Shown piece by piece: positions 18,278 through 28,501 of a stretch of 64,000 nt of DNA. The notes beneath the pieces were generated by a model. It saw only the letters and a list, made by a program, of their open reading frames with translations, was not told the origin of the DNA and searched no databases. Where the stretch lies: the NCBI GenBank assembly GCA_963747345.1, contig CAVVFA010000008.1:310001-374000 (forward strand), read 5' to 3'. The stretch is from GCA-2746795 sp963747345 (GTDB lineage: Bacteria; Chloroflexota; Anaerolineae; Promineifilales; Promineifilaceae). Position 1 is the stretch's first letter. Each line of letters starts with the position of its first letter. Both the position numbers and the translations under genes were made by a program.

Positions 18278-19396
18278 GTGGCCAATAATCGCCCCCGTTA
18301 CGAAGAAGCGCTCAATCGCGGTGCCATGTTTAGTTCCCGAGAACTATGGAAGGACGCTTTCGGTGCCTATCGTATTGCCATCGCTGAATTTCCCAAAGAA
18401 CCTGCTCCCTATGCCGGACTAGGTGAAGCGTGCCTCGGTTTGAAACAACTGGACAAAGCGCTAGAATGTTTCAAACTTGCCGCCAAGTATTCACAAGGCG
18501 ACATTACCTATTTGAAACGAGTCGCCGACATCCAGGAACGTCAAGGGCAATTGCATGATGCGGCTAAAACCTACACGGCCGTTGGTGAATTTCTCTTACG
18601 CCAACGCAAACTAGACGAAGCTATTGGCAACTGGGAACGCGCCATTCGCCTGGATTCTGATTTATTGGGCCCGCATCGCCGTTTGGCAATGATTTTCCAA
18701 CGCCAAAACAAGAAACGAGACGCCGTGCGCGAATATTTGGCGATTGCCCGTATTTTGCAAACGCAAGGTGATAAAAAGAAAGCATTGCAGATGTGTCAGG
18801 CCGCACTCCGCTTAGACCCAGATAATAAGGATGTGTTAAAGGCCGTTGACCTCATCCGTCATGGGGAAGCAGCCTATGCCGATCCGGAGCCAGAAGATGA
18901 AGTCATTCCTGGTGTATCTGAAGAAGAACAAGCCGAAGCTGATGCGCTCACCGAGACCGTGCGCCAGATGGCTGCTATTTTTGAAGCCGAAGCCAGAAAC
19001 CAGCCACCACCACCAGTCCAACACGTCAGCACCGATCCGATAGACGTTGCGCGTCGCCTGGCGCAAGAACAGGTCGCAGAAGAAATTTTCCGCGAAGAAG
19101 ATGAATCTGATATGGAAGCGGCGGCAACTGGTTTGAGCAAGCTGGAACGAGATGCGTTGCTGGGACAGGCTGTTGACTTTGAATCACGCGGACAGATTGA
19201 GGATGCTATTGTCTGTTATGAAAAAGCGATTGGGGGTGGTTTACGTATGCCCGCCGCGTTTTTCAGTTTAGGATTGCTGTATTTAGACCTTAACAACTTG
19301 CCCAAAGCGAAACGCGCTTTAGGGTATGCTGTCAAGGATAGCAATTATAAAGAAGCATCCAAGCTCGCCTTTACCCGCGCTCAACAAACCAGTTAG
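18278..19396 (+). CDS. Tetratricopeptide-repeat protein
   Basis: This cytoplasmic, all-helical protein starts MANNRPRYEEALNRGAMF. TPR units occupy about residues 5-195 (for example GLGEACLGLKQLDKALECF and WERAIRLDSDLLGPHRRLA). An acidic Glu/Asp-rich stretch of about 90 residues follows, and at least one more TPR pair lies near the C-terminus (AIVCYEKAIGGGLRMPAAF). I chose GTG at 18278 because GGAG lies 7 bases upstream; a TTG at 18272 is too close. It is likely a scaffold protein. The partner is unknown and the gene stands alone. Confidence 0.85.
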   Translation: MANNRPRYEEALNRGAMFSSRELWKDAFGAYRIAIAEFPKEPAPYAGLGEACLGLKQLDKALECFKLAAKYSQGDITYLKRVADIQERQGQLHDAAKTYTAVGEFLLRQRKLDEAIGNWERAIRLDSDLLGPHRRLAMIFQRQNKKRDAVREYLAIARILQTQGDKKKALQMCQAALRLDPDNKDVLKAVDLIRHGEAAYADPEPEDEVIPGVSEEEQAEADALTETVRQMAAIFEAEARNQPPPPVQHVSTDPIDVARRLAQEQVAEEIFREEDESDMEAAATGLSKLERDALLGQAVDFESRGQIEDAIVCYEKAIGGGLRMPAAFFSLGLLYLDLNNLPKAKRALGYAVKDSNYKEASKLAFTRAQQTS

Positions 19397-19527
19397 GTAA
19401 ACCACAAAAAGTTTTTAAAATTACCAATACGCAAAATTGTGGTTTCCTTCAAGGAAAAGCGGGGTTCGCACAATTTTATTTCCAATAACTTTCCCGCTTT
19501 TACCTAAATACGAATAAAGGATAAATT

Positions 19528-19722
19528 ATGACAGAAATGAATGATGGGATTGTTTGCTTGAACTGTAATCGTCCTGATACAGAAGTGCCGTTATTGGCGA
19601 TGCAGTTTCAGGGACAGTCCAATTGGATTTGTTCCCAATGTTTGCCGACGCTTATCCATAAACCACAGCAGTTGGCTGGGAAATTGCAGGGCATTGACCC
19701 CCTGTCTATCCAGGTCGAGTGA
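19528..19722 (+). CDS. Small zinc-ribbon-like protein
   Basis: This 64-residue protein has a CLNC pair near residue 10 and a CSQC pair near residue 36, spaced as in a treble-clef or rubredoxin-like zinc knuckle. AAAGGA precedes the ATG. The remaining sequence (LAMQFQGQSNWICSQC) is unremarkable. Such small zinc proteins often mediate nucleic-acid or protein binding. No family is assigned. A short leader with an ACCACAA/TTGTGGT inverted repeat lies upstream at 19400-19445. Confidence 0.7.
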   Translation: MTEMNDGIVCLNCNRPDTEVPLLAMQFQGQSNWICSQCLPTLIHKPQQLAGKLQGIDPLSIQVE

Positions 19723-19797
19723 ACATTAAACCGGCTGAAAAATCTTGTTGAATTAGAGAAGACGCTTTTGGATTAGACAATCTGAAAGCGTCTTTTT

Positions 19798-21012
19798 TTA
19801 TGGGGCAAATTGGATGACACCCCATTTGCCATTGGTGAGCCAATCAGCGTCTTTGGCGTTAAGTGTTTCCGCCTGCCCTTCTGCCAGATTGACGACAATT
19901 TCGGACTTGAGGGTACGTAGTGCCAGTAATGGAACGGGGAAATAGGCAACCACATCAGCGAAGGGTGTGGTAAAGGGCCAATGTCGGTCGCCCAGTAGGC
20001 GGCGGTAGTTGGCATCCCCTTTGCTGATGACGAGATTGGATGCGGCTAGTTGGCTCTGTAAATCGGCGGGCATTTCCCATAGGGGCAGGGGAGAAGTCCA
20101 GAAAAGATGGGTTTGCAGGTGTAAACGGCCGTTTTCCACCATGCCCCGCAAACTTTCCCCAACGACTCGGGTGGTCTCGTCTTCATCAGCCTCCAGGAAG
20201 GCAATCGTATCGTCCACGTCCTTAATAAGCGCATCAGAGACGAAGGTTGGGTGAGATTTGAGATGCAGATGGATGGTAACGGCCGTTTCGCTCCGCAGTA
20301 AATAATCAATCAAACACAAGTCGGCGACCAGTTCAAACCCGGCATTGTCGGCAATGAGGTCAAGGCGGGTGGTTGTTGACAGGAGTTGGGGGATAACGGC
20401 CGTTGTATCATCCACCAGCAAAAATTCATCATGCGCGTCGGCGCTGTTAGGCTGTTCGCCCTTTTCAGCAGGCCAGAGACTCAAATCAGCTTGATTTCCC
20501 CATAAATCCGCGTGTAGCAAATAGACCAGGGCAGCTTCCTGTGCCTCTGGCTGTGCCAACCAACGATTCACCGCGCCACATAAATGACGAGTTGCCGCAA
20601 TTGTTGTCGTCAATCCCTGTCGTTTTTGGTATGCAAACGGGTCAACACCTTTAGTCGCCGCCCCCTCATCAAAATATTGCGTCGCTTCCAGCACGCGGCG
20701 GTAAAAATAGGTTTCCACGAAGAACCAGGGTGCTTGCAGCCAATTTTGCTCCAGATAAGGCATACAATATTCACGCCAATCGGCCGCATCCGGTGCATAC
20801 AAGTCAGTCAACGGCCGAATCGGTGTATCGGGAATACCCTCAATCAAGTCTTCCAGTTCCGCCACAATATGAGAACGGAAATTGTTTTCCACCAGAATAC
20901 GCCGCCCAATATCAGGTAAGCGCACCGCAATCGAATAATGCGTAAACGTTCCCGTTTCTGAACCCCGCAGCGGAGAAGGAATGGTTAATTGTGTTTTTTG
21001 GGAACTGGTCAT
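19798..21012 (-). CDS. DUF89/ARMT1-like damage-control phosphatase
   Basis: This 404-residue protein has the DUF89 signatures DNAGFELVADL (metal-binding Asp and Asn) and SKGDANYRRLLGD (second Asp and substrate Lys). The family includes human ARMT1 and yeast sugar-phosphate phosphatases that remove damaged or excess phosphometabolites using Mn or Co. The N-terminal ~150 residues are helical and contain YFYRRVLEATQYF, as in ARMT1. It is monocistronic, and the converging small zinc-ribbon gene ends 75 bases away. Three palindrome copies lie in the gene. The substrate is unknown. Confidence 0.83.
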   Translation of the reverse strand: MTSSQKTQLTIPSPLRGSETGTFTHYSIAVRLPDIGRRILVENNFRSHIVAELEDLIEGIPDTPIRPLTDLYAPDAADWREYCMPYLEQNWLQAPWFFVETYFYRRVLEATQYFDEGAATKGVDPFAYQKRQGLTTTIAATRHLCGAVNRWLAQPEAQEAALVYLLHADLWGNQADLSLWPAEKGEQPNSADAHDEFLLVDDTTAVIPQLLSTTTRLDLIADNAGFELVADLCLIDYLLRSETAVTIHLHLKSHPTFVSDALIKDVDDTIAFLEADEDETTRVVGESLRGMVENGRLHLQTHLFWTSPLPLWEMPADLQSQLAASNLVISKGDANYRRLLGDRHWPFTTPFADVVAYFPVPLLALRTLKSEIVVNLAEGQAETLNAKDADWLTNGKWGVIQFAP

Positions 21013-21096
21013 ACGCTTCTCCCTTTGATGACATTCATAAAATACAAGTTACTTAAAACAGCCTTGACCATAAGTTCTGTAAGCAATCATTAGCCA

Positions 21097-21525
21097 TCAA
21101 TCGACTGGTGGATGCCAACCAACACTCACCCAACGTTTGCGTGACCGGATAATAAACGCATTGTTCATCTTGAGTGTTTCAACAGTTGCCCTCCCAACTG
21201 CTGTTAGACCAATAATAAATAATCCATCTTCTGCCCATCTAAAATGTTCAGCCCATTTTTGCAGACGTGGGTTAAACAAAGGCACTTCAAAATTCGTATC
21301 TGGATCGACTCCCTCTACTTGAATACCCTTAAATTCATTGCAGCGGCGACAAGCCAACCACAAATTCTTTTCATCCGAAACGCCACCAAATGCTTCTGGG
21401 TAAATATGATCAACGACCATTGGCATTCCAATAACAATTTCTTGGGTAAGACAATAGCCACAGCGATTTCTAGCTGATTCCGAGATTTTTTGGCGTAAGG
21501 ATAAAGATATGTTGGACTTGCTCAC
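21097..21525 (-). CDS. HNH endonuclease
   Basis: The compact HNH module occupies about residues 20-70: RCGYC, then the core VDHIYPEAFGG, then NLWLACRRCNEFKG. The two CxxC pairs bind structural zinc, and the His-Asn-Asn residues coordinate the catalytic metal. The C-terminal half (FRWAEDGLFIIGLTAVGRATV) is typical of a large HNH family in cyanobacteria and Chloroflexota, often encoded just after a small DNA-binding protein. That arrangement is seen here, with the RHH gene two bases upstream. It may be a solitary nuclease or the toxin half of a pair. Confidence 0.86.
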   Translation of the reverse strand: MSKSNISLSLRQKISESARNRCGYCLTQEIVIGMPMVVDHIYPEAFGGVSDEKNLWLACRRCNEFKGIQVEGVDPDTNFEVPLFNPRLQKWAEHFRWAEDGLFIIGLTAVGRATVETLKMNNAFIIRSRKRWVSVGWHPPVD

Positions 21526-21527
21526 GA

Positions 21528-21944
21528 TTAGGCAAAAATAACCGGATCAGATACATCAAATCCACGAGTTTGGAGAAGCATTGCAGCGTGAGCACGACGC
21601 AAAATCGTTTCATCATATTCGCGCAACAAAAACTGTTTCTGTTTTAGTTCCTCAGATGTCATGGATTCGGGTGATTTTTCATTTAGCTCGTCCAAATTTG
21701 CCAACTGCGCTGATGTCATTTTACTACGAGCAAGTTGCCAAAGAGCGCCGTCAGAAAGCTGCTCCATTGCTAGTAATTCATCTCGTAGAGATGGCGGCAA
21801 ATCATCTTCAACAGGCACTGCTGGTGGTAATTGACGAGTTAATGCTTTTTGAACAAGCTCATCTAGGGAACGCTGTTCCGCATTCGCTTGTGCTTTAAGC
21901 CGACGATATAGATTTTCTGGAAGTTGAACTGTGTACAAAGTCAC
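21528..21944 (-). CDS. Ribbon-helix-helix-like protein paired with the HNH gene
   Basis: The N-terminal ~40 residues (LYTVQLPENLYRRLKAQAN, then SLDELVQKAL) fit a ribbon-helix-helix DNA-binding fold as found in antitoxins. The rest is charged and helical. It is encoded two bases upstream of the HNH endonuclease on the same strand, so the two are almost certainly co-transcribed. By analogy it could repress the pair or neutralise the nuclease. That role is inference. Confidence 0.7.
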   Translation of the reverse strand: MTLYTVQLPENLYRRLKAQANAEQRSLDELVQKALTRQLPPAVPVEDDLPPSLRDELLAMEQLSDGALWQLARSKMTSAQLANLDELNEKSPESMTSEELKQKQFLLREYDETILRRAHAAMLLQTRGFDVSDPVIFA

Positions 21945-22005
21945 TATTCCCTCGCATGTTAACTTACTAGACCCATATCCTAAAGTGTAACAGAAAATGA
22001 AACGA

Positions 22006-22048
22006 GATTGGAGATTGACTTATTTATCTAGTGCGCCAATCTCCAATC
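22006..22048. repeat. Inverted repeat downstream of ettA
   Basis: GATTGGAGATTG at 22006-22017 pairs perfectly with CAATCTCCAATC at 22037-22048. It lies 30 bases past the ettA stop and may terminate that transcript. There is no U-tract. Confidence 0.6.
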
Positions 22049-22077
22049 GTATATCCCAAATCATCAATCCAAAATCG

Positions 22078-23766
<1,689 letters not shown>

Positions 23767-24010
23767 TGTTTCGTTTGATAGTCCTTTTGTCTAATAGGCT
23801 GGTGGTCAGATAGTCAGATAGTCGGGTGAATTATACCTTGAATAGGGCTATTGGTAATCTTCTCGGAACCGGCTTTGATGTCCCAGTAGACGAGGATCAT
23901 GTTGGTGGTGTGGAGGAAACGGCCGTTAAATCCAGCATGATTCCCTTTGCGTCCAAGGTATCGATATGCAAAAACGACGTAACTATACAGGTGTTGTTTT
24001 TTCACTCGAG

Positions 24011-24071
24011 AGACCCTAAGGGTTTTGCACAGCGCAACATTAAATCACTCGAAGTCAAACCCTTAGGGTCT
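24011..24071. repeat. Perfect 15-bp inverted repeat
   Basis: AGACCCTAAGGGTTT at 24011-24025 pairs with AAACCCTTAGGGTCT at 24057-24071 across a 31-base spacer. CACTCGA occurs at both the left edge and inside the spacer. It lies just past the stop of the DUF1801 gene and could stop its transcript or be a mobile remnant. Confidence 0.75.
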
Positions 24072-24102
24072 GTACAGTTACAAAACGACATGGTAATTTC
24101 TC

Positions 24103-24525
24103 TTATTGAGCTGCGTTTGGTTGTAACATATACGCAACGGATTGTTCCATCAATTCACGCAAAACGGCTAAGTCTACATCTTCAAGTTTTTCGATGTAGA
24201 GGCAAGATTTGCCCGTGGTGTGAGTGCCCAATTTACGCACGAGCGCATCGTAGTTGTCGAAACCAGGCATGAAGTAGATGGCGAGTTTTTGATCGCGTGG
24301 CGAAAAACCGATCATAAACCAGTCGCCTTCACGGCCACTGGCGTAATTGTAATGATAATCGCCAAAGCCAACGACGCTGTTGCCCCACATTTGGGGTATT
24401 TTGCCAGTAACTTCTTGCATCAGCTTGAAGAGGGTATAACACGCTTCTCGTTTTTGTTGTGGCTCGACGCCTTTGAGAAAGGCGCTGACGGTTTGTTTAT
24501 TAGGTTTGGTTTTCAGTTGGGTCAT
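24103..24525 (-). CDS. DUF1801-domain protein
   Basis: This 140-residue soluble protein shows the family pattern: VSAFLKGVE at the start, MWGNSVVGFGDYHYNYASG in the middle, and FSPRDQKLAIYFMPGF. It is unrelated in detail to the shorter DUF1801 protein at 8.1-8.5 kb, and the family is broad. An AAGGAG site precedes the ATG. Function is unknown, and no operon partner is visible. Confidence 0.82.
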   Translation of the reverse strand: MTQLKTKPNKQTVSAFLKGVEPQQKREACYTLFKLMQEVTGKIPQMWGNSVVGFGDYHYNYASGREGDWFMIGFSPRDQKLAIYFMPGFDNYDALVRKLGTHTTGKSCLYIEKLEDVDLAVLRELMEQSVAYMLQPNAAQ

Positions 24526-24868
24526 TGGGTTCTCCTTTACGCAGACTTGTTCTGAGCTTAGTCGAAGCGGGCGTAAGGACGCAGAGAAAAACCTGTGGTG
24601 GCGATGATGCTAGTTGAGATGGCGTTGCAGGTTATGTTTCTGGTGCGTATAAATTGGCTGTTTTGTTAAGCACACTGCCATTATACCCAAATTGGGGGTA
24701 TGCCGTCACTTGGTTCATAGATAAGAGAGGCAAACGCAAATATATTTTGACGGGAATCCTCTTTAACCTCTCCTTAAAACCCGCATCATTTTGGATTAGT
24801 TATTTTCGATTGTGCCGCTTACAAGGGACGTTGTGCTTATCTTGGGAGAACAGAATACGAATTATGCA
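24526..24868. other. Intergenic region without recognised features
   Basis: I see no convincing gene or RNA. A GAGCTTAGTCGAAG stretch near 24552 resembles the GAGCCTGTCGAAG repeat family found at 25.8 kb and 55.3 kb. Confidence 0.55.
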
Positions 24869-25243
24869 CTAATTAGGGACTTTAGTGTGGAGCCAGGCGA
24901 CCGCCTCATCTTCATTAGTGAAGATTTGGAAGTTACCGCCCGGTTGGATGACCATGACCGTATTAACGAGGTGGGCGACGGCTTTGTTGTGGGTGAGCAC
25001 GGCCGCAACCACAAATTGGGCATTGGGACGGCTTTTGAGCTTAACGGCCGTTCGTACCGCAAATACCGAAACCCCTTTGAGTTGGCGCAAATCATAAATA
25101 CGCTTCACCGGTGCAGTCAGGCTGTCTTGCTGCGCGATCATCGCCGCTTCCCAGGCACGCACCGTCTCCACGGAGGTATCTTGTACTTCGATGACATAAA
25201 TATCATCTGGGCGCTGATAAAAGATTAGCGTACTATCGCTCAT
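24869..25243 (-). CDS. SpoIIAA/STAS-like small protein, copy 1
   Basis: This 124-residue protein alternates predicted strands and helices: an opening 'DDIYVIEVQDTSVETVRAW', a central RIYDLRQLKGVSVFAVRTA, and a C-terminal FQIFTNEDEAVAWLHTKVPN. The last block, an F-T-x-E-x-E-A-x-A-W-L pattern, is typical of SpoIIAA-like/STAS-fold proteins found in many environmental bacteria. It is a clear paralogue of the next gene, 12 bases upstream on the same strand. No kinase or phosphatase partner is adjacent. Confidence 0.7.
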   Translation of the reverse strand: MSDSTLIFYQRPDDIYVIEVQDTSVETVRAWEAAMIAQQDSLTAPVKRIYDLRQLKGVSVFAVRTAVKLKSRPNAQFVVAAVLTHNKAVAHLVNTVMVIQPGGNFQIFTNEDEAVAWLHTKVPN

Positions 25244-25255
25244 ATTAGGGTGGTT

Positions 25256-25630
25256 TTAATCTGGTACCTGGTTGTGGAGCCAGGCAACGGCCGTTTCTTC
25301 ATCCGTAAAGGTGACAAACCGCCCGCCCGCGTTCACGGATAGAGCCACATTGACCAACGCTTTGACGGTGTTGCTGGTAGTGAGTACGGCAACGTTGGCC
25401 AGGTGAATGTTGGGATGTTTGCGTAGCTTGATGGCTTTGCGCACGGCATTCATGGAAATAGTGTTGAGTTTGCGCATGTCGTAGATGATTTTGGTGGGGC
25501 CGGTGTACATGAGCATGTCGGCCATGGAATATTCGTACCAATGCTGCACTGTTTCATCTGAGCAGTCATCAACAATGACGACAAGTATGTTATCTGGACG
25601 ATTTTCGATACGAAATGTGCTTTCTGTCAT
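25256..25630 (-). CDS. SpoIIAA/STAS-like small protein, copy 2
   Basis: This is a paralogue of the downstream gene with the same layout (KIIYDMRKLNTISMNAVRKA and FVTFTDEETAVAWLHNQVPD). I chose the ATG at 25628-25630 (MTESTF). The frame stays open 29 codons further, but that stretch overlaps the promoter region. A TTGACC-18-TATAAT promoter lies 57 bases upstream. The palindrome copy near 25285 supplies the ETAV just before the conserved AWL. The two genes probably form an operon created by tandem duplication. Confidence 0.7.
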   Translation of the reverse strand: MTESTFRIENRPDNILVVIVDDCSDETVQHWYEYSMADMLMYTGPTKIIYDMRKLNTISMNAVRKAIKLRKHPNIHLANVAVLTTSNTVKALVNVALSVNAGGRFVTFTDEETAVAWLHNQVPD

Positions 25631-25687
25631 GCTGTTTATACTACCTGGATAACCCAAACGTGCGCTAGTTTGCTGGCGAATTCGGTT

Positions 25688-25717
25688 ATTATAGCCGTGA
25701 ATTGTTAAGAAGGTCAA
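25688..25717 (-). promoter_or_regulatory. Sigma-70-type promoter for the SpoIIAA-like pair
   Basis: On the minus strand TTGACC (25717-25712) and TATAAT (25693-25688) are separated by 18 bases, a near-consensus promoter. The -10 box ends 57 bases before the start codon of the first gene. Confidence 0.55.
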
Positions 25718-25761
25718 TTAAAAGGTGGTCGCACTGTTCAGACCTGACAGGTCTTGGCACG

Positions 25762-25796
25762 TTATAAATAAAGACCGCCAGTTAAGTGGCGGTCTT
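25762..25796 (-). terminator. Rho-independent terminator of metG
   Basis: AAGACCGCCA at 25771-25780 pairs perfectly with TGGCGGTCTT at 25787-25796. On the minus strand the stem is followed by TATTTATAAC. It lies 60 bases past the metG stop. Confidence 0.8.
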
Positions 25797-25860
25797 GACT
25801 TCGACAGGCTCAGCCACCGGACTTCGGCAGGCTCAGCCATCGGGCTTCGACAAACTCAGC
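25797..25860. repeat. Three tandem copies of a 23-base unit
   Basis: The unit CTTCGACAGGCTCAGCCACC is repeated with small changes, and the last copy runs into the metG stop codon. Its complement core GAGCCTGTCGAAG also occurs inside the ABC ATPase gene near 55.31 kb, so it is a dispersed repeat type. Confidence 0.75.
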
Positions 25861-27643
25861 TAGCAGTACCGAGACGATCTAGTTCGGCTTGGGCGACGCT
25901 GTCGTCTAGCTTCTTGAAGAGCGGGTGCGGCTTGGGCAGGATACGGCCAACGGGGATGTCGTTGCGCGACCAGGTGCCGACGGCTTGTTTATGATCATAC
26001 GTCAGGCCAATGTGGGATTTTGCTGATTCCTGGTAGGTTTCGACAAGTTGCTCGCCGAACAGGCCGCCTGCTTCGCCCAGCATTTCGTGCAGCATTTGGC
26101 TGGTGTAGGGCAGAATGGGTGCCCACATCTCTTTCAGGCCACTAATGGCCTGGATGGCAGTGTAGAGCGACCGTGCCGTGGCTTGCATGTCGGTTTTGGC
26201 GGCAGTCCAGGGGCTGGTGTCTTCCAGATATTGGTTGACCATCGAGGAAAGGCGCAAATTTTCTTGCACAACGGCGCGGAATTTACAACCATCATACAAC
26301 GCGCTAACTGAGTCAAAGCCAGCATCAATGGCGGCCAGCAGGTCGGTATCTTGGGTGGTGAGTACGCCCGGATCGGGGACTTCGCCGTTGAAGTACCGGT
26401 TGGTCATGTTGAGCACACGATTAACGAGATTGCCCCAGTTGCCGACCAATTCGGCGTTGTTGCGTTCAACAAAACCGGACCAGCTCCAATCGCTATCACG
26501 GGTTTCGGGCATAACGGCCGTTAAGTAATAACGCAGCGGATCCGGATCAAACCGTTCCAACGCATCCAGCATCCAAACACCCCAGTTCATGCTGCCGCTA
26601 ATTTTGCGCCCTTCCATATTCATGAACTCGTTGGCTGGCACATCGTAAGGCAGGTTTAGCTGCTGCTGGGGATCATCTGAATAGAGCCCTTTCGCCCCAA
26701 ATAGCTGGGCAGGCCAGAAAATAGCGTGGAAAGGAACATTGTCCTTGCCGATGAAGTAAGAGGTGCGGGCATCGGGGTTTTGCCACCAGTTTTTCCAAAC
26801 ATCGGGCGTGCCATTGTTCTTGGCCCATTCGATGGTGGCGGAAAGGTAGCCGATGACAGCCTCAAACCAGACATAGAGCACTTTGTTCTCGAACCCTTCG
26901 ACGGGAACGGGAATGCCCCAGTTCATGTCACGCGTAACGGCGCGGCCAATCAGCCCCTGGTCTACGAAATTGCGGGCGAAATTGATGACTTGCGGTCGCC
27001 AAAATGCCTTGTCATCGTCGTGGAGCCACGCTTGCAACCCATCATCAGCAATGGCGGGTAGGTCGAGGAAGAAATGCTCGGTGTCGCGCATTTCCAGGGC
27101 GCTGTCGTCATTTTTGCTGTGTGGATTGACGAGTTCGGCGGCGCTTTCAAAGAGGGTATTGCAGTTGTCGCATTGGTCGCCGCGGGCGCGGTTGTAGCCG
27201 CAGTTGGGGCAGGTGCCTTCCACGTAACGGTCGGGCAAAAATTTGCCAGCATCGGGAGAATACATCTGTTTGGTGACTTTGGGGTAGAGGTATTCGTTCT
27301 CCAAGAGCGATTTGAAGATGTCTTGGGAAACTTGAAAATGGTTTTCGGTGTCGGTGTGGGTGAACAGGTCGTAGCAGAGGCCAAGTTTCTGGAACAGTTG
27401 GATAAACCGTTCATGATAATAACCAAAGGTTTCTTCGATGGTTTGGCCTAGTTCTTCTGCTTTAACGGTGACAGGTGTGCCGTGGCTGTCGGAGCCGGAG
27501 ACCATGAGGACATGGTTGCCCTTGAGCCGGTGGAAACGCGCGTAGATGTCGGCTGGCAAGTAGGAGCCGGTGACGTTTCCTTGATGAATGTCGGCGTTGG
27601 CATAAGGCCAGGCCACACAAACTAATATATATTCGTTACTCAT
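25856..27643 (-). CDS. metG: Methionyl-tRNA synthetase
   Basis: This class I aminoacyl-tRNA synthetase charges tRNA-Met. The HIGH motif is HQGN in NADIHQGNVTGSYLPAD, the zinc knuckle is CPNCGYNRARGDQCDNC, and the KMSKS loop appears as GRKISGSMNW. At 595 residues it has the catalytic core and helical anticodon domain but no C-terminal tRNA-binding extension. The start ATG at 27641-27643 follows directly on the stop of the upstream gene (TAAATG), so translation is probably coupled. A terminator follows. Confidence 0.97.
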   Translation of the reverse strand: MSNEYILVCVAWPYANADIHQGNVTGSYLPADIYARFHRLKGNHVLMVSGSDSHGTPVTVKAEELGQTIEETFGYYHERFIQLFQKLGLCYDLFTHTDTENHFQVSQDIFKSLLENEYLYPKVTKQMYSPDAGKFLPDRYVEGTCPNCGYNRARGDQCDNCNTLFESAAELVNPHSKNDDSALEMRDTEHFFLDLPAIADDGLQAWLHDDDKAFWRPQVINFARNFVDQGLIGRAVTRDMNWGIPVPVEGFENKVLYVWFEAVIGYLSATIEWAKNNGTPDVWKNWWQNPDARTSYFIGKDNVPFHAIFWPAQLFGAKGLYSDDPQQQLNLPYDVPANEFMNMEGRKISGSMNWGVWMLDALERFDPDPLRYYLTAVMPETRDSDWSWSGFVERNNAELVGNWGNLVNRVLNMTNRYFNGEVPDPGVLTTQDTDLLAAIDAGFDSVSALYDGCKFRAVVQENLRLSSMVNQYLEDTSPWTAAKTDMQATARSLYTAIQAISGLKEMWAPILPYTSQMLHEMLGEAGGLFGEQLVETYQESAKSHIGLTYDHKQAVGTWSRNDIPVGRILPKPHPLFKKLDDSVAQAELDRLGTAS

Positions 27644-28336
27644 TTAATCTACAATGTCCTCTTCGTAGTCATCATCGTCTTCGATGGCTTCGTCATCATC
27701 ATCTTCCGTGACTTCGGTTAATAGTTCTGCCAAAAGTTCAAAGTCGTCTTCGCTCACTTTTAGATACGCATCATGTTCTAAACGCATTTTAGCAAGGTTT
27801 GGATAACTTTCTAGCTCCACACTGTCAATGGAAACGGCCGTTTCTAGCGATTGGGCCTCTGCATCGATATCAAATGAGAAGAAAAGCGCATTTTGCTCAT
27901 CGATGTTGTAGAAATAATCTTTTGGTTTCTTCGTCACACCATCATTGGTAATGGTAACCACGGCATAAAAGATTTGCAGCTCGATCAAATAAATGATGAC
28001 GCGATCCCCTTTTTTAACAGCCGCCACATCTTCAGATCGTCGGGCGATGATGACTTTTTCAGGCCAGCCAGGGAAGGTGAGTTCTTCTACATCAGGCAGG
28101 CTGATACATTGAATAAAATGCTGGTCTGTGGAGAGTCCTCGTCCGGCGCGGGTATTTTTCTTTGCTTCTTGAGCCTCAATCTCCACGGCAATATTTTCCC
28201 AGATGCGTTCCTGCCGTTCTATGTTGAGATCGGCGTCAGAGCCGTCTTCATAGCGTACGTGCATTTTGGGTGGATTGATTTCCAGAACTGTATATTTACC
28301 TTTGCGGTTGGCGTATGTACCGTTTACTTTAAACAT
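27644..28336 (-). CDS. Unrecognised protein with acidic tail, coupled to metG
   Basis: This 230-residue soluble protein starts MFKVNGTYANRKGKYTVLEI, a beta-rich segment that resembles small-barrel domains. The middle holds KKGDRVIIYLIELQIFYAVV, reminiscent of EVE/ASCH-like ligand-binding folds. The last 35 residues are nearly all Asp/Glu. I cannot assign a family. Its TAA abuts the metG ATG with no gap, so the two are co-translated. A GGGAG site lies before the ATG. A palindrome copy near 27830 encodes ETAV. Confidence 0.75.
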   Translation of the reverse strand: MFKVNGTYANRKGKYTVLEINPPKMHVRYEDGSDADLNIERQERIWENIAVEIEAQEAKKNTRAGRGLSTDQHFIQCISLPDVEELTFPGWPEKVIIARRSEDVAAVKKGDRVIIYLIELQIFYAVVTITNDGVTKKPKDYFYNIDEQNALFFSFDIDAEAQSLETAVSIDSVELESYPNLAKMRLEHDAYLKVSEDDFELLAELLTEVTEDDDDEAIEDDDDYEEDIVD

Positions 28337-28501
28337 TTTTATCTCCCAGACTTGAATTCAGGGTTTTCTTGAATCGATTTTCGGCGGACATAGTAGCGAT
28401 CTTTTGCTTAGTTGACAAGTCCAATTTTTTAAATGCATGAATAAAAAGGATGAAGGATGAAAATAGAGAGATAAATAATGATTGATGGATGGGAAGAAAC
28501 G

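Noticed and set aside
24654..24872. A 72-codon plus-strand frame at 24.65-24.87 kb
   Set aside because: It has no ribosome site, no family pattern and atypical composition, and it lies in an otherwise featureless gap.
25797..25860. Tandem 23-base units as a short CRISPR array
   Set aside because: The units are contiguous without spacers and belong to a dispersed repeat type.
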